A DNA stretch of 7,054 nucleotides, taken from assembly GCA_030430975.1 (NCBI GenBank), contig JAUIKB010000305.1, positions 1 to 7,054 on the forward strand, in the 5' to 3' direction. The stretch comes from Polyangia bacterium. Its GTDB lineage: Bacteria; Myxococcota_A; Polyangia; Polyangiales; Polyangiaceae. The position numbers and the translations under genes were made by a program. This document shows positions 1-5,910 of this stretch, piece by piece (the stretch's first letter is position 1; the number at the start of each line of letters is the position of its first letter). The notes under the pieces are model-generated. The model saw only the letters and a list, made by a program, of their open reading frames with translations. It did not search any database and had not been told where the DNA came from.

Positions 1-2564
1 ATCTCGTACGTGGCCTTCATGGCCAAGTCGGACTTGTGCATGCCGTAGCGCGGGTTCAGCAGGATGAGGCGAGCCTGAATCGACTTCGCCAGCAACCGAG
101 CTGCCTGGTACGAGCGCGCCATGTTGTAGACGATCTCGTCCATCTTGCCGCACTCGGACTCTTTGCCGTCGGCGAGCTGCTTCTCGCCATACGTGCGCCA
201 CAGGTCGAGGTAGGCGTCGCCGCCCTTCTTGTAGAGTTCGAGCGACTTCTGGCCGTTGCCCTTCTCTCCTTCGCTGTCGGCGAGTTCGACGGTGGTCTGA
301 GCCTTCAAGCGCTGGATGTCGCACTGGATGCGCGTGAGAACCAGGCACTGCTCGGCGTTGTCTTCGGCCTTCTTGCCAGTGCAGTACTTTTCGATGAACA
401 CCGGCACGTCGTTGCCCATCGCCTCGAAGCAGTCGGGACGTTTCGGTTCGGCGCGAGCGCCCAAGACGTTCAACGCTTCGAGGTAGAGCTGCGCGGCGTA
501 AATGCCGGCGTCCTTATCGGAGTGGTTGATCGCGACGTCACGGAAGCCGAGTGCCGCTTCCTCCCAGTGCTGCGACTCGTAGTAGGTACGCGCGCGGGCA
601 AACTTCACCTCGACGTACTGCTCTTCCTTCTCAGCGTTGCCCTTGGGCGGCTTGATGTAGCAAACGTAACGATCAAAGGCAGTGACCATGCCCTTTTGGA
701 GCTTGTTCATCTCCTTGGGCTTGAGCTTCTCCCACTCGCCCTCTTTGCCTTCGTCTTTGCCGCCGGCCCCCTTCGGTCCGAGCCCCTTGCCCTTGCGGTC
801 GGCCTCGCCCTTGTAGAGCTGGTCGTACATCTTCTGGTAGCAAAGCACCGCGGCGTAGGCGGCTTCTGCCGCGTCGGGACCGGTCGGGTCCTCAGCAACA
901 ACGGAATCAAACGCGGGTCCGCACTCGTCCCAGCGCTGCTGGAAGTATAGGAGGTCCGCCATCGCGTACTTGATCTTGTACAGCGTCGGCCAGTCTTCCT
1001 TGACGATGCGCGGGAACTTGAACTTCGCGAAGTCCTTGGCTGTGAAGTTCTCCGCGACCTTCTTGTAGAGGTACGCGGCTAGGTCCATGGTGTTCTTGTC
1101 ACCGGTGCCGCGAACGCCGCCCGTACCGACGGCCTCGAGGTGCCAAGACATCGCCGTTTCCGACAGGATGCCGGCCGTCTTGTTGGCGCACTCAAGCTTG
1201 TACTTGGTCGAGTGATTGCTCTTCTTGAACTCGCTGTAGACGCGGATCTGCTCATCGAGCGCACGGCGAATAGTCGCCTTGTCTTTGCCGCCGGAGAGGC
1301 TGGCCGTCGCATCGGTGATGTGAACCGAGTACTTGCAGAAGCGCTTACCGGGATCGCGGCTCATCAGCTCGCGATACAGGGTGATCGCCTTCTTGTAATG
1401 GCCGGTGTCGATGTACGCGAGACCCAGCTCGTTGAGCATGTCGATGGTCTTCGAGTTCGAACCGCCCTTATCGCCGCTGAGGCCCTTGAAGAAGTTCCAA
1501 GCTGTCTCCGCGCGACCGCTGATCGCGTAGACCGGGATCAGGTCGCGGCGCGCTGACTTCGCGAGCTGTTTGGCGTTCGGCAGCGTCGGATACTGGTTGC
1601 CGAACTGAATGACCTTCTTGAACTCGTTGATGGCCTTGGCGTAGTCGCCTTGGTTCCAATAGACGTAGCCAAGCTTGTAGCGCGCGTAACCGTAAACCTT
1701 GTTCTTTGGCGCCGGGTACTGGGTCACCTGCTTGTACGACTGTTCGGCAAGCGCCCAGGCGCCGGGATCGCCCTGCGCCTCATTGAAGAACAGCTCGCCG
1801 AACGCGAGGTAAGCGTTGGGGATGTAGGGCGACTTCGGACGCTTCTGAATCAGCTCGAGGTAGATCTTCCGAGCCATCTTCAGGTTCTTATCCTGCTCGT
1901 ACTCGTAGGCGAGGTAGTAGAGCACCTCGTCCAGCTTCGAGTACCGCGGATAGTACTTCTTCATTCTCGTGTAGTAACGAATCGCCTTCTTGCGTGCGGC
2001 CTTCAGGATCTTCTTGGCCTGTGACGCACGCTTCTTGTACTTGCCGCGGCCGCGCGTCTTCTTGGCGCGCTTCATGTCTTGAAGCTTGATCTCAGCCGTC
2101 AGCTTGTCGCGGTTCGCCGCGCTCTCCAGCTCCACGTAGCCCTCCGCCAGTCGACGGATGAGCTGGGGCCGATCGGGGCTCTTTTTCGGAGTCTGCTTGT
2201 ACAGCCGCTCAAGGCCCTGAATCTCGGTGATGAGCAGAGCCCGGGCGCGCGCCTTGAGGCGGTTCTTGCGCGTGTCGCGATAACCCGCGGACATCTCTTC
2301 CGACGGGTTCTTGGGTTTGAGTTCGTTGACCGACTTCTTGGCCTCGCGCGGAGGCGGTGCGCTCTTGAACGCCACACCACGCTTCGACTTGATCTCCATA
2401 GCCTTCGGGCCACCGGGACAACTCTTCAGGTGCTTTCGCGCTTCCGCCCCGACGCATTGATTCGGGACATCCTTGATGGCTGCTTTGGCTGACGCGGTGG
2501 TCGGCGCCATCAGCAGCGTGCCAAGCATTGCGGCAAGTAGCGTTACAGTTCGTGCGGCGTTCAT
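1..2564 (-). CDS. Large exported TPR-repeat protein, AgmU/GltD-like (3' end beyond window)
   Basis: The frame is open from ATG 2564 to the left edge (854 codons plus 2 nt, no stop), so the C-terminus is missing. Residues 1-26 form a Sec signal peptide: Arg5, a hydrophobic core VTLLAAMLGTLLM, and a likely cut after ASA (A26|K27). A helical region (about 95-145) and an extremely basic stretch (165-193) precede many TPR-like helix pairs, clear near 225-258, 291-321 (YWNQGDYAKAINEFKKV), 375-402 (YIDTGHYKKAITLYREL) and 651-678 (YYESQHWEEAALGF). A Gly/Lys/Glu-rich spacer lies near 588-615. The start is supported by AAGGAA upstream. It is second in an operon, 35 bp after another TPR gene. Size above 850 aa, export, repeats and partner resemble AgmU/GltD, the periplasmic TPR protein of the myxobacterial gliding machine. 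That identity is a family-level inference from memory; a general envelope TPR scaffold is the alternative. Export and TPR character are secure. Confidence 0.88.
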   Translation of the reverse strand, partial: MNAARTVTLLAAMLGTLLMAPTTASAKAAIKDVPNQCVGAEARKHLKSCPGGPKAMEIKSKRGVAFKSAPPPREAKKSVNELKPKNPSEEMSAGYRDTRKNRLKARARALLITEIQGLERLYKQTPKKSPDRPQLIRRLAEGYVELESAANRDKLTAEIKLQDMKRAKKTRGRGKYKKRASQAKKILKAARKKAIRYYTRMKKYYPRYSKLDEVLYYLAYEYEQDKNLKMARKIYLELIQKRPKSPYIPNAYLAFGELFFNEAQGDPGAWALAEQSYKQVTQYPAPKNKVYGYARYKLGYVYWNQGDYAKAINEFKKVIQFGNQYPTLPNAKQLAKSARRDLIPVYAISGRAETAWNFFKGLSGDKGGSNSKTIDMLNELGLAYIDTGHYKKAITLYRELMSRDPGKRFCKYSVHITDATASLSGGKDKATIRRALDEQIRVYSEFKKSNHSTKYKLECANKTAGILSETAMSWHLEAVGTGGVRGTGDKNTMDLAAYLYKKVAENFTAKDFAKFKFPRIVKEDWPTLYKIKYAMADLLYFQQRWDECGPAFDSVVAEDPTGPDAAEAAYAAVLCYQKMYDQLYKGEADRKGKGLGPKGAGGKDEGKEGEWEKLKPKEMNKLQKGMVTAFDRYVCYIKPPKGNAEKEEQYVEVKFARARTYYESQHWEEAALGFRDVAINHSDKDAGIYAAQLYLEALNVLGARAEPKRPDCFEAMGNDVPVFIEKYCTGKKAEDNAEQCLVLTRIQCDIQRLKAQTTVELADSEGEKGNGQKSLELYKKGGDAYLDLWRTYGEKQLADGKESECGKMDEIVYNMARSYQAARLLAKSIQARLILLNPRYGMHKSDLAMKATYE

Positions 2565-2569
2565 ACAGG

Positions 2570-2576
2570 TTCCTTA
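2570..2576 (-). promoter_or_regulatory. Ribosome binding site of the large TPR gene
   Basis: On the minus strand TAAGGAA lies 5 nt before the ATG at 2564. It fits a Shine-Dalgarno element and falls in the 35-bp gap after the upstream stop, so the second cistron has its own initiation site. It also supports the start that leaves a complete signal peptide. Confidence 0.7.
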
Positions 2577-2599
2577 ACTAATTCCCACGTAGCTAGACG

Positions 2600-4366
2600 T
2601 CAGCGTCCACACGCAGATTCGACTACTTGGCGATAGAATCCGAGTTCGTCTCGCCAATACTCGCCGTCAAACGGCCAAAGGACGTGCTCCTCGTCCGGCT
2701 TAACGACACCGAAAATCTTCGATTCAGCCTTCGACACGAAGTCTTTCTTCACGGCCTCTTCGAGCTTGTTTCGTAGCGCGTTCGTGACGTCGATTAGGAT
2801 CTTTTCACCGTTTCGAAGGTGCTCGTTGAGCTCGTCGAGGTTGCGCTGATAGCGCGACTTCGCGAGCTCACCGGCCTGACGAACGGCGAGATCACGCGCT
2901 AGCTTGAGCGCGTCTTTGACCAAGCGACCCAGGTTGGAGCTGCGGAAGCTCGGCGGAGCTTTTTGGTATTGCGCGAGCTCATCGTCGAGCATCCGCACGT
3001 ACTCGATGTTTCGCAGCAGGATGCGGTCGCTGAGCGCGTTCTCGACGATCGGCTTCACCGTCGGGTTCAGGTTCGACTTCCCTGCTCGCACTTCCTTGAG
3101 AAACTTGAAGAAGGGTTCCTCTTGGTTCGCACCCTTAAATCGCTTCAGAATTTTCTCGAGTTCCGTCTTGATCGGAACGTACTTCTTGTTGAAGCGCGCG
3201 ACGATGGTCGTGGCACCCTCGTAGTTGCAGTTCGAGAAATAGACGACAGACTTGAGAATGTCGGCTTCCGGATAGAACGAGTTCGGGAAGTACGGCGACT
3301 GAATCGTGTGGATGTTACCGAGCGCGCGCGGATAGTCGCCCGCCATGAAATACGCCCACGACTGCTCGAACAGCGCATCGAGCCAGTACTCCGATGACGT
3401 TTCGATCTGGTTCCAGTACTTGACGGCAGCGCTGAGTTTCTTCGCGTTAACCGACGGCGTGTTGGTCTCTCGGTCAAGGCGGATCGACGCAGAGTAGTAC
3501 GTGCGTGCCATCGACAGGTACGCCAGGTCGCGCATGCGGCCCTCGTCCTCGACGCCTTTCACTCCCGCATCCAGGGCATTGATGATGCGCTGGAAAGACT
3601 TGATCGCAGGCACCGACTTGCGGAGCTGAACGTACGAAATTCCGGCGAAGAACTGCGACTGAACGTAGTGCTTGCTCTCGCCGTCGACCTTCTTGAACAG
3701 ACGGATGGCGTCTTGAAACGCGCGGTTGCGGTACTTGTATCGGCCGAGCATGTAGTTGAGCTGCCAGTACAAATCGCGCTGTTGCTCGTTGTCGAAGCGG
3801 GCAACCTGCTTGTCCGTGTACTTGCCGACGCGCTCGATGATGTCGGCGGGCTCCGGGAGCTGCGTCGCAAGTTTGGCCAGCCACAGCAGCGTTTCTCCGT
3901 GCTTCAGATGAGTCTTCTTGTCAGCGATCAGGCCGAACAGAGCATAACTGGTCTGGAAAAACTTCAGCCGGAACAGCGATATCGCCAGGTAGTATTCGGA
4001 GAGCTGTCGGTTGCCGGGGTCGTCACCGGTTTCGCCACCGACAACGCGATACAGCGCCAAAGCAGCCTCACTCCAACGTTCCTTGTCGAAGAGCTTCTTT
4101 GCGGCCGCCATCTCCTCGGTCATCGTGCCCGCGCTGACCGGACCGCTCGCTTGCGAGCCGCCCCCATCGCCTTCATCCAAATCGATGTCGACACCGTCGC
4201 CACCGCCAGAGTCGCCCCCGCTCTTTTTCGGCGGTGCGTCGGACGTGTCGTCGTCGTCCTCGTCGAGGTCGATGACCTCTTGGGCGCGGGCGTCACGTGG
4301 GCTGGTTCCACTGACGGCGCAGGCTGATGCGACCAAGAAGATTGCGGCAAAACGCTTACGCAACAT
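2600..4366 (-). CDS. Exported TPR-repeat protein with acidic N-terminal linker, Glt/Agl gliding-motility-like (GltC/GltE type)
   Basis: The protein has 588 residues from ATG 4366. The frame could extend 26 codons to ATG 4444, but AGAGAGG just before 4366 and a signal sequence beginning there (MLRKR, then FAAIFLVASACAVSG) favour the shorter form. Cleavage may follow ARA (A28|Q29). A poor lipobox (ASA-C16) leaves a lipoprotein possible. Residues 30-68 are acidic low complexity with two DLDE motifs (33-36, 62-65). From about 82 to 400 there are TPR-like helix pairs (e.g. YKYRNRAFQDAIRLFKKV, WAYFMAGDYPRALGNI); then a helical, probably coiled region, ending in an aromatic motif VLWPFDGEYWRDELGFY near the C-terminus. 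I associate such proteins with the myxobacterial gliding machinery (GltC or GltE/AglT), from memory and without a search. It is first in the operon with the larger TPR gene, as expected for subunits of one complex. TPR and export are well supported; which Glt subunit, if any, is open. Confidence 0.88.
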   Translation of the reverse strand: MLRKRFAAIFLVASACAVSGTSPRDARAQEVIDLDEDDDDTSDAPPKKSGGDSGGGDGVDIDLDEGDGGGSQASGPVSAGTMTEEMAAAKKLFDKERWSEAALALYRVVGGETGDDPGNRQLSEYYLAISLFRLKFFQTSYALFGLIADKKTHLKHGETLLWLAKLATQLPEPADIIERVGKYTDKQVARFDNEQQRDLYWQLNYMLGRYKYRNRAFQDAIRLFKKVDGESKHYVQSQFFAGISYVQLRKSVPAIKSFQRIINALDAGVKGVEDEGRMRDLAYLSMARTYYSASIRLDRETNTPSVNAKKLSAAVKYWNQIETSSEYWLDALFEQSWAYFMAGDYPRALGNIHTIQSPYFPNSFYPEADILKSVVYFSNCNYEGATTIVARFNKKYVPIKTELEKILKRFKGANQEEPFFKFLKEVRAGKSNLNPTVKPIVENALSDRILLRNIEYVRMLDDELAQYQKAPPSFRSSNLGRLVKDALKLARDLAVRQAGELAKSRYQRNLDELNEHLRNGEKILIDVTNALRNKLEEAVKKDFVSKAESKIFGVVKPDEEHVLWPFDGEYWRDELGFYRQVVESACGR

Positions 4367-4370
4367 CGGA

Positions 4371-4377
4371 CCTCTCT
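4371..4377 (-). promoter_or_regulatory. Ribosome binding site deciding the start of the 588-aa TPR gene
   Basis: AGAGAGG on the minus strand ends 4 nt before the ATG at 4366. No comparable purine tract combined with a signal peptide exists at the upstream in-frame ATG (4444), whose extra residues are neither hydrophobic nor signal-like. This sets the start at 4366. Confidence 0.65.
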
Positions 4378-4480
4378 CTATTGAGCTGAGCGCACAGGGG
4401 CACTCTGTAGGATTCGAATGGACAGCCGGGGCGCAAAAACCCAATGAGAATCAATAGATACCTCTTTCGGCCGACGCGAT

Positions 4481-4508
4481 GTTAGATAGGTGCCATTACC
4501 CTTGTCAA
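4481..4508 (-). promoter_or_regulatory. Candidate sigma70-type promoter of the TPR operon
   Basis: On the minus strand a perfect TTGACA (4503-4508) is followed after 16 nt by TCTAAC (4481-4486), with a TATCTA overlapping it (4483-4488, spacing 14). The -35 is ideal; the -10 matches only four of six bases. Transcription would begin near 4474, giving a leader of roughly 110 nt before the ATG at 4366. It is the best promoter-like sequence upstream of the operon. Confidence 0.4.
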
Positions 4509-4511
4509 GGG
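4499..4511. repeat. 13-bp palindrome CCCTTG-T-CAAGGG overlapping the -35 element
   Basis: Perfect inverted repeat with 6-bp arms around one base, lying exactly over the TTGACA of the leftward promoter candidate. The position suits a repressor operator. Arms this short are expected by chance about once or twice per window, so the location is the main argument. Confidence 0.35.
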
Positions 4512-4555
4512 CCACCGGAGCGAGCCGTGTTTTCAGCTTTAGATCGGAGAGGCCC

Positions 4556-4768
4556 ATGAGTCGTTTCTTGCGCACTGCGTCACAGTTCAAGACACCCCGA
4601 GGGCCGGCTCGCGGCGGTCTGTCAGCGGGTAGATGCGCGCCGACGGCGACTCGGCTCACCCCAACCAATGGGACGAACAGAGCAGCCCGTGTGTCGGACA
4701 CACGTCTCCACACTTCCGTGGGTTCGATTTCGGGATCGATCGCGGCCGGCGCGGCGATAGCGTCGTAG
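4556..4768 (+). CDS. Doubtful small basic protein, 70 aa
   Basis: The ATG at 4556 is preceded by GGAGAGG (4546-4552), one of the best ribosome-binding sequences in the window, with GGAG 6 nt from the ATG. The frame runs 70 codons to TAG 4766-4768. The product is Arg- and Thr/Ser-rich (MSRFLRTASQFKTPRGPARG at the N-terminus) with a small Ala/Gly-rich end, a single Cys, no clear membrane segment and no recognised domain. It may be chance in a moderately GC-rich spacer. I list it because the initiation signal is good and nothing else explains this stretch. Confidence 0.15.
   Translation: MSRFLRTASQFKTPRGPARGGLSAGRCAPTATRLTPTNGTNRAARVSDTRLHTSVGSISGSIAAGAAIAS
4688..4704. repeat. 17-bp perfect palindrome CGTGTGTC-G-GACACACG
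   Basis: Inverted repeat with 8-bp perfect arms around a single base, centred on 4696, about 225 bp upstream of the lipoprotein start. With a one-base spacer it suits a dimeric regulator site better than an RNA hairpin, and no T-run follows, so it is not a terminator. It is the longest near-contiguous palindrome I found in the non-coding sequence. Confidence 0.5.
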
Positions 4769-4789
4769 GCGGAGTAGTTGCGATTGCAA

Positions 4790-4819
4790 TTGACGGGTCG
4801 GCTCGCGGTCGACTAGCTT
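4790..4819 (+). promoter_or_regulatory. Weak promoter candidate for the lipoprotein gene
   Basis: TTGACG (4790-4795), 18-nt spacer, TAGCTT (4814-4819), placed about 100 bp before the ATG at 4921. The -35 is good, the -10 matches three of six. An ATTGCAAT palindrome (4783-4790) abuts the -35. Speculative. Confidence 0.22.
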
Positions 4820-4920
4820 TCCAGCGACTCACGTCAGTACTTCATTGTTACGGGCAGTTACCCCACGGCCAGCCAGACTCGGCCAGGCCGTACGCACAGA
4901 ATGCAGAGACCGGGCAGAGA

Positions 4921-5523
4921 ATGACGACAAACACCACAGGCTGGATGGCACTCGGCGCGATGGCGCTTGGATTTTTCTCTATGGCCTGTGAGTCGGGCGG
5001 AGTAGGCGACCCGTGCATTCCCGAAGACGAGTACCAGACGGCGTTCTCGGGCTACTCCCTGGGCGAAGTCAACGTCGAGAGTCGCTCGTTTCAGTGCGAG
5101 ACACGCGTTTGCCTGGTGAACCAGTTTCAGGGTCGCGTCTCGTGTCCGTATGGGCAAACGCAGACGGGCACCGACAACGGCACTGATCCCACGCGCTGCC
5201 GCGTGCCCGGCACCAGCGGCAAGGACGCAAAGGACGTCATCGCTGTCGCGGTGCCGCCGCAGCACCCAGACCGCAGTCCGTCTGACGCCGTCTATTGCTC
5301 CTGCCGGTGCGAGAATGCTCAGGGCAGCAAGGACGACGGCGCAAACTACTGTGATTGCCCGAGCGGGTTCAGCTGCGAGCAGCTGATCGACGATGTTGGT
5401 CTAGGCAACGCGCAGCTCGCCGGCGGCTACTGTGTCCGCGACGGCAAGCTCAATCCCCCGCCCCCCGGCAAGCAATGCACCGCGGCCGCAAAAGACTGCG
5501 GCAACGACGGAAAGAACCCGTAG
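4921..5523 (+). CDS. Cysteine-rich lipoprotein, myxobacterial hypothetical family
   Basis: The product has 200 residues from ATG 4921. The frame is open further upstream, but only this ATG places a lipoprotein signal at the N-terminus: hydrophobic MALGAMALGFFSMAC with a lipobox-like SMA-C23 followed by E24 S25 G26. The signal is odd in having no Lys or Arg before the hydrophobic core, and the ribosome-binding sequence is weak (AGAGA next to the ATG). The mature part has 14 further cysteines, an even number that fits disulfides: GDPC, FQCETRVC, SCPYG, TRC, YCSCRC, YCDC, FSC, GGYC and two near the C-terminus. The YCSCRC/CDCP spacing looks like small disulfide knots, but no named fold is certain. 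The GDPCIPEDEY start of the mature protein resembles lipoproteins I associate with Myxococcota. Substrate and partner are unknown. It sits 30 bp upstream of, and in the same frame as, the yraN-like gene, so co-transcription is likely. Confidence 0.82.
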   Translation: MTTNTTGWMALGAMALGFFSMACESGGVGDPCIPEDEYQTAFSGYSLGEVNVESRSFQCETRVCLVNQFQGRVSCPYGQTQTGTDNGTDPTRCRVPGTSGKDAKDVIAVAVPPQHPDRSPSDAVYCSCRCENAQGSKDDGANYCDCPSGFSCEQLIDDVGLGNAQLAGGYCVRDGKLNPPPPGKQCTAAAKDCGNDGKNP

Positions 5524-5553
5524 GCGCACTCGGAGTCACGTCCGGCGACGCGC

Positions 5554-5907
5554 GTGACCGGTCCGATCTCCCCGTCAAAGGGTGACCTCGCAGAGCGCGC
5601 GGTCGTGGAGTTCCTACGCGGGAATGGGTGGCAAATCCTTGGCACCAACGTCCGTGTCGGACGGCTTGAGGTAGATATTCTCGCTCGGCGCGGAGCTGTC
5701 GTAGCCGTCGTCGAAGTCAGAACACGGGGCGCAACGTCCTTCACGACATCGTTCGGGAGCATCGATCACATTCGCCGCGCAGGCGAGCGGCTCTGGCGAC
5801 AACGTTTCCGCTCTGACGAAACGCTCGAACGGATGCGGTTCGACGCCGCGGCGGTTCGACTCGAGCCTGACGGCCCTGTCGTCGAATATGTGCCGGCCGC
5901 TTTTTAG
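5554..5907 (+). CDS. yraN: YraN/UPF0102 family protein, endonuclease-like fold
   Basis: The product has 117 residues, a usual YraN length, from GTG 5554. The family has the restriction-endonuclease-like (Holliday-junction-resolvase type) fold, with an unsettled role in DNA processing. Family landmarks in order: GDLAE (10-14), then the hydrophobic helix and GWQILGTNVR (25-34); LEVDILA (38-44), the counterpart of GEIDLIA with acidic residues E39 and D41; VVEVRTR (52-58), the EV[KR] strand with E54; a helix with IRRAGERLW (73-81); RFDAAAV, matching RFDVVAV; and the VEYVPAAF ending. The Arg in EVR also occurs in E. coli YraN as I recall it, so it is not a defect. The only Shine-Dalgarno-like GGAG (5532-5535) is 18 nt from the GTG, too far. 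No other in-frame start exists after the TAG at 5521-5523, so translation may rely on coupling to the lipoprotein gene. Stop codons of this and the next gene lie 3 bp apart. Confidence 0.9.
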   Translation: MTGPISPSKGDLAERAVVEFLRGNGWQILGTNVRVGRLEVDILARRGAVVAVVEVRTRGATSFTTSFGSIDHIRRAGERLWRQRFRSDETLERMRFDAAAVRLEPDGPVVEYVPAAF

Positions 5908-5910
5908 GAC

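Larger units (their letters stand above)
4367..4920. other. 554-bp intergenic region between divergent transcription units
   Basis: This separates the leftward TPR operon from the rightward lipoprotein gene. Short open frames cross it on both strands, but none encodes a recognisable domain. It holds a candidate minus-strand promoter (4481-4508), two odd-centred perfect palindromes (4499-4511, 4688-4704), one possible 70-aa reading frame (4556-4768) and a weak plus-strand promoter (4790-4819). The sequence TTCGAA near 4410 resembles part of a tRNA T-arm, but no tRNA folds around it. Confidence 0.7.

Noticed and set aside
36..950. A 304-codon open frame on the plus strand
   Set aside because: It lies fully antisense to the large TPR protein, whose minus-strand frame has a signal peptide and repeats. 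The plus-strand translation is a Leu/Val/Arg-rich shadow without domains.
3668..4327. A 219-codon plus-strand frame
   Set aside because: Antisense to the 588-aa TPR gene. The product is low-complexity Val/Leu/Arg-rich with no ribosome binding site or known motif.
4400..4432. tRNA T-arm-like ATTCGAAT near 4410
   Set aside because: The flanking bases do not form a T stem, and no acceptor, anticodon arm or CCA fits around it. It is a chance 8-bp palindrome.
4378..4713. A 111-codon minus-strand frame in the intergenic region
   Set aside because: No ribosome binding site, no domain, and it overlaps the likely promoter and leader of the TPR operon.
5554..5907. Defective nuclease motif in YraN (EVR in place of EVK)
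   Set aside because: E. coli YraN, as I recall its sequence, also has EVR, so the Arg is normal family variation.
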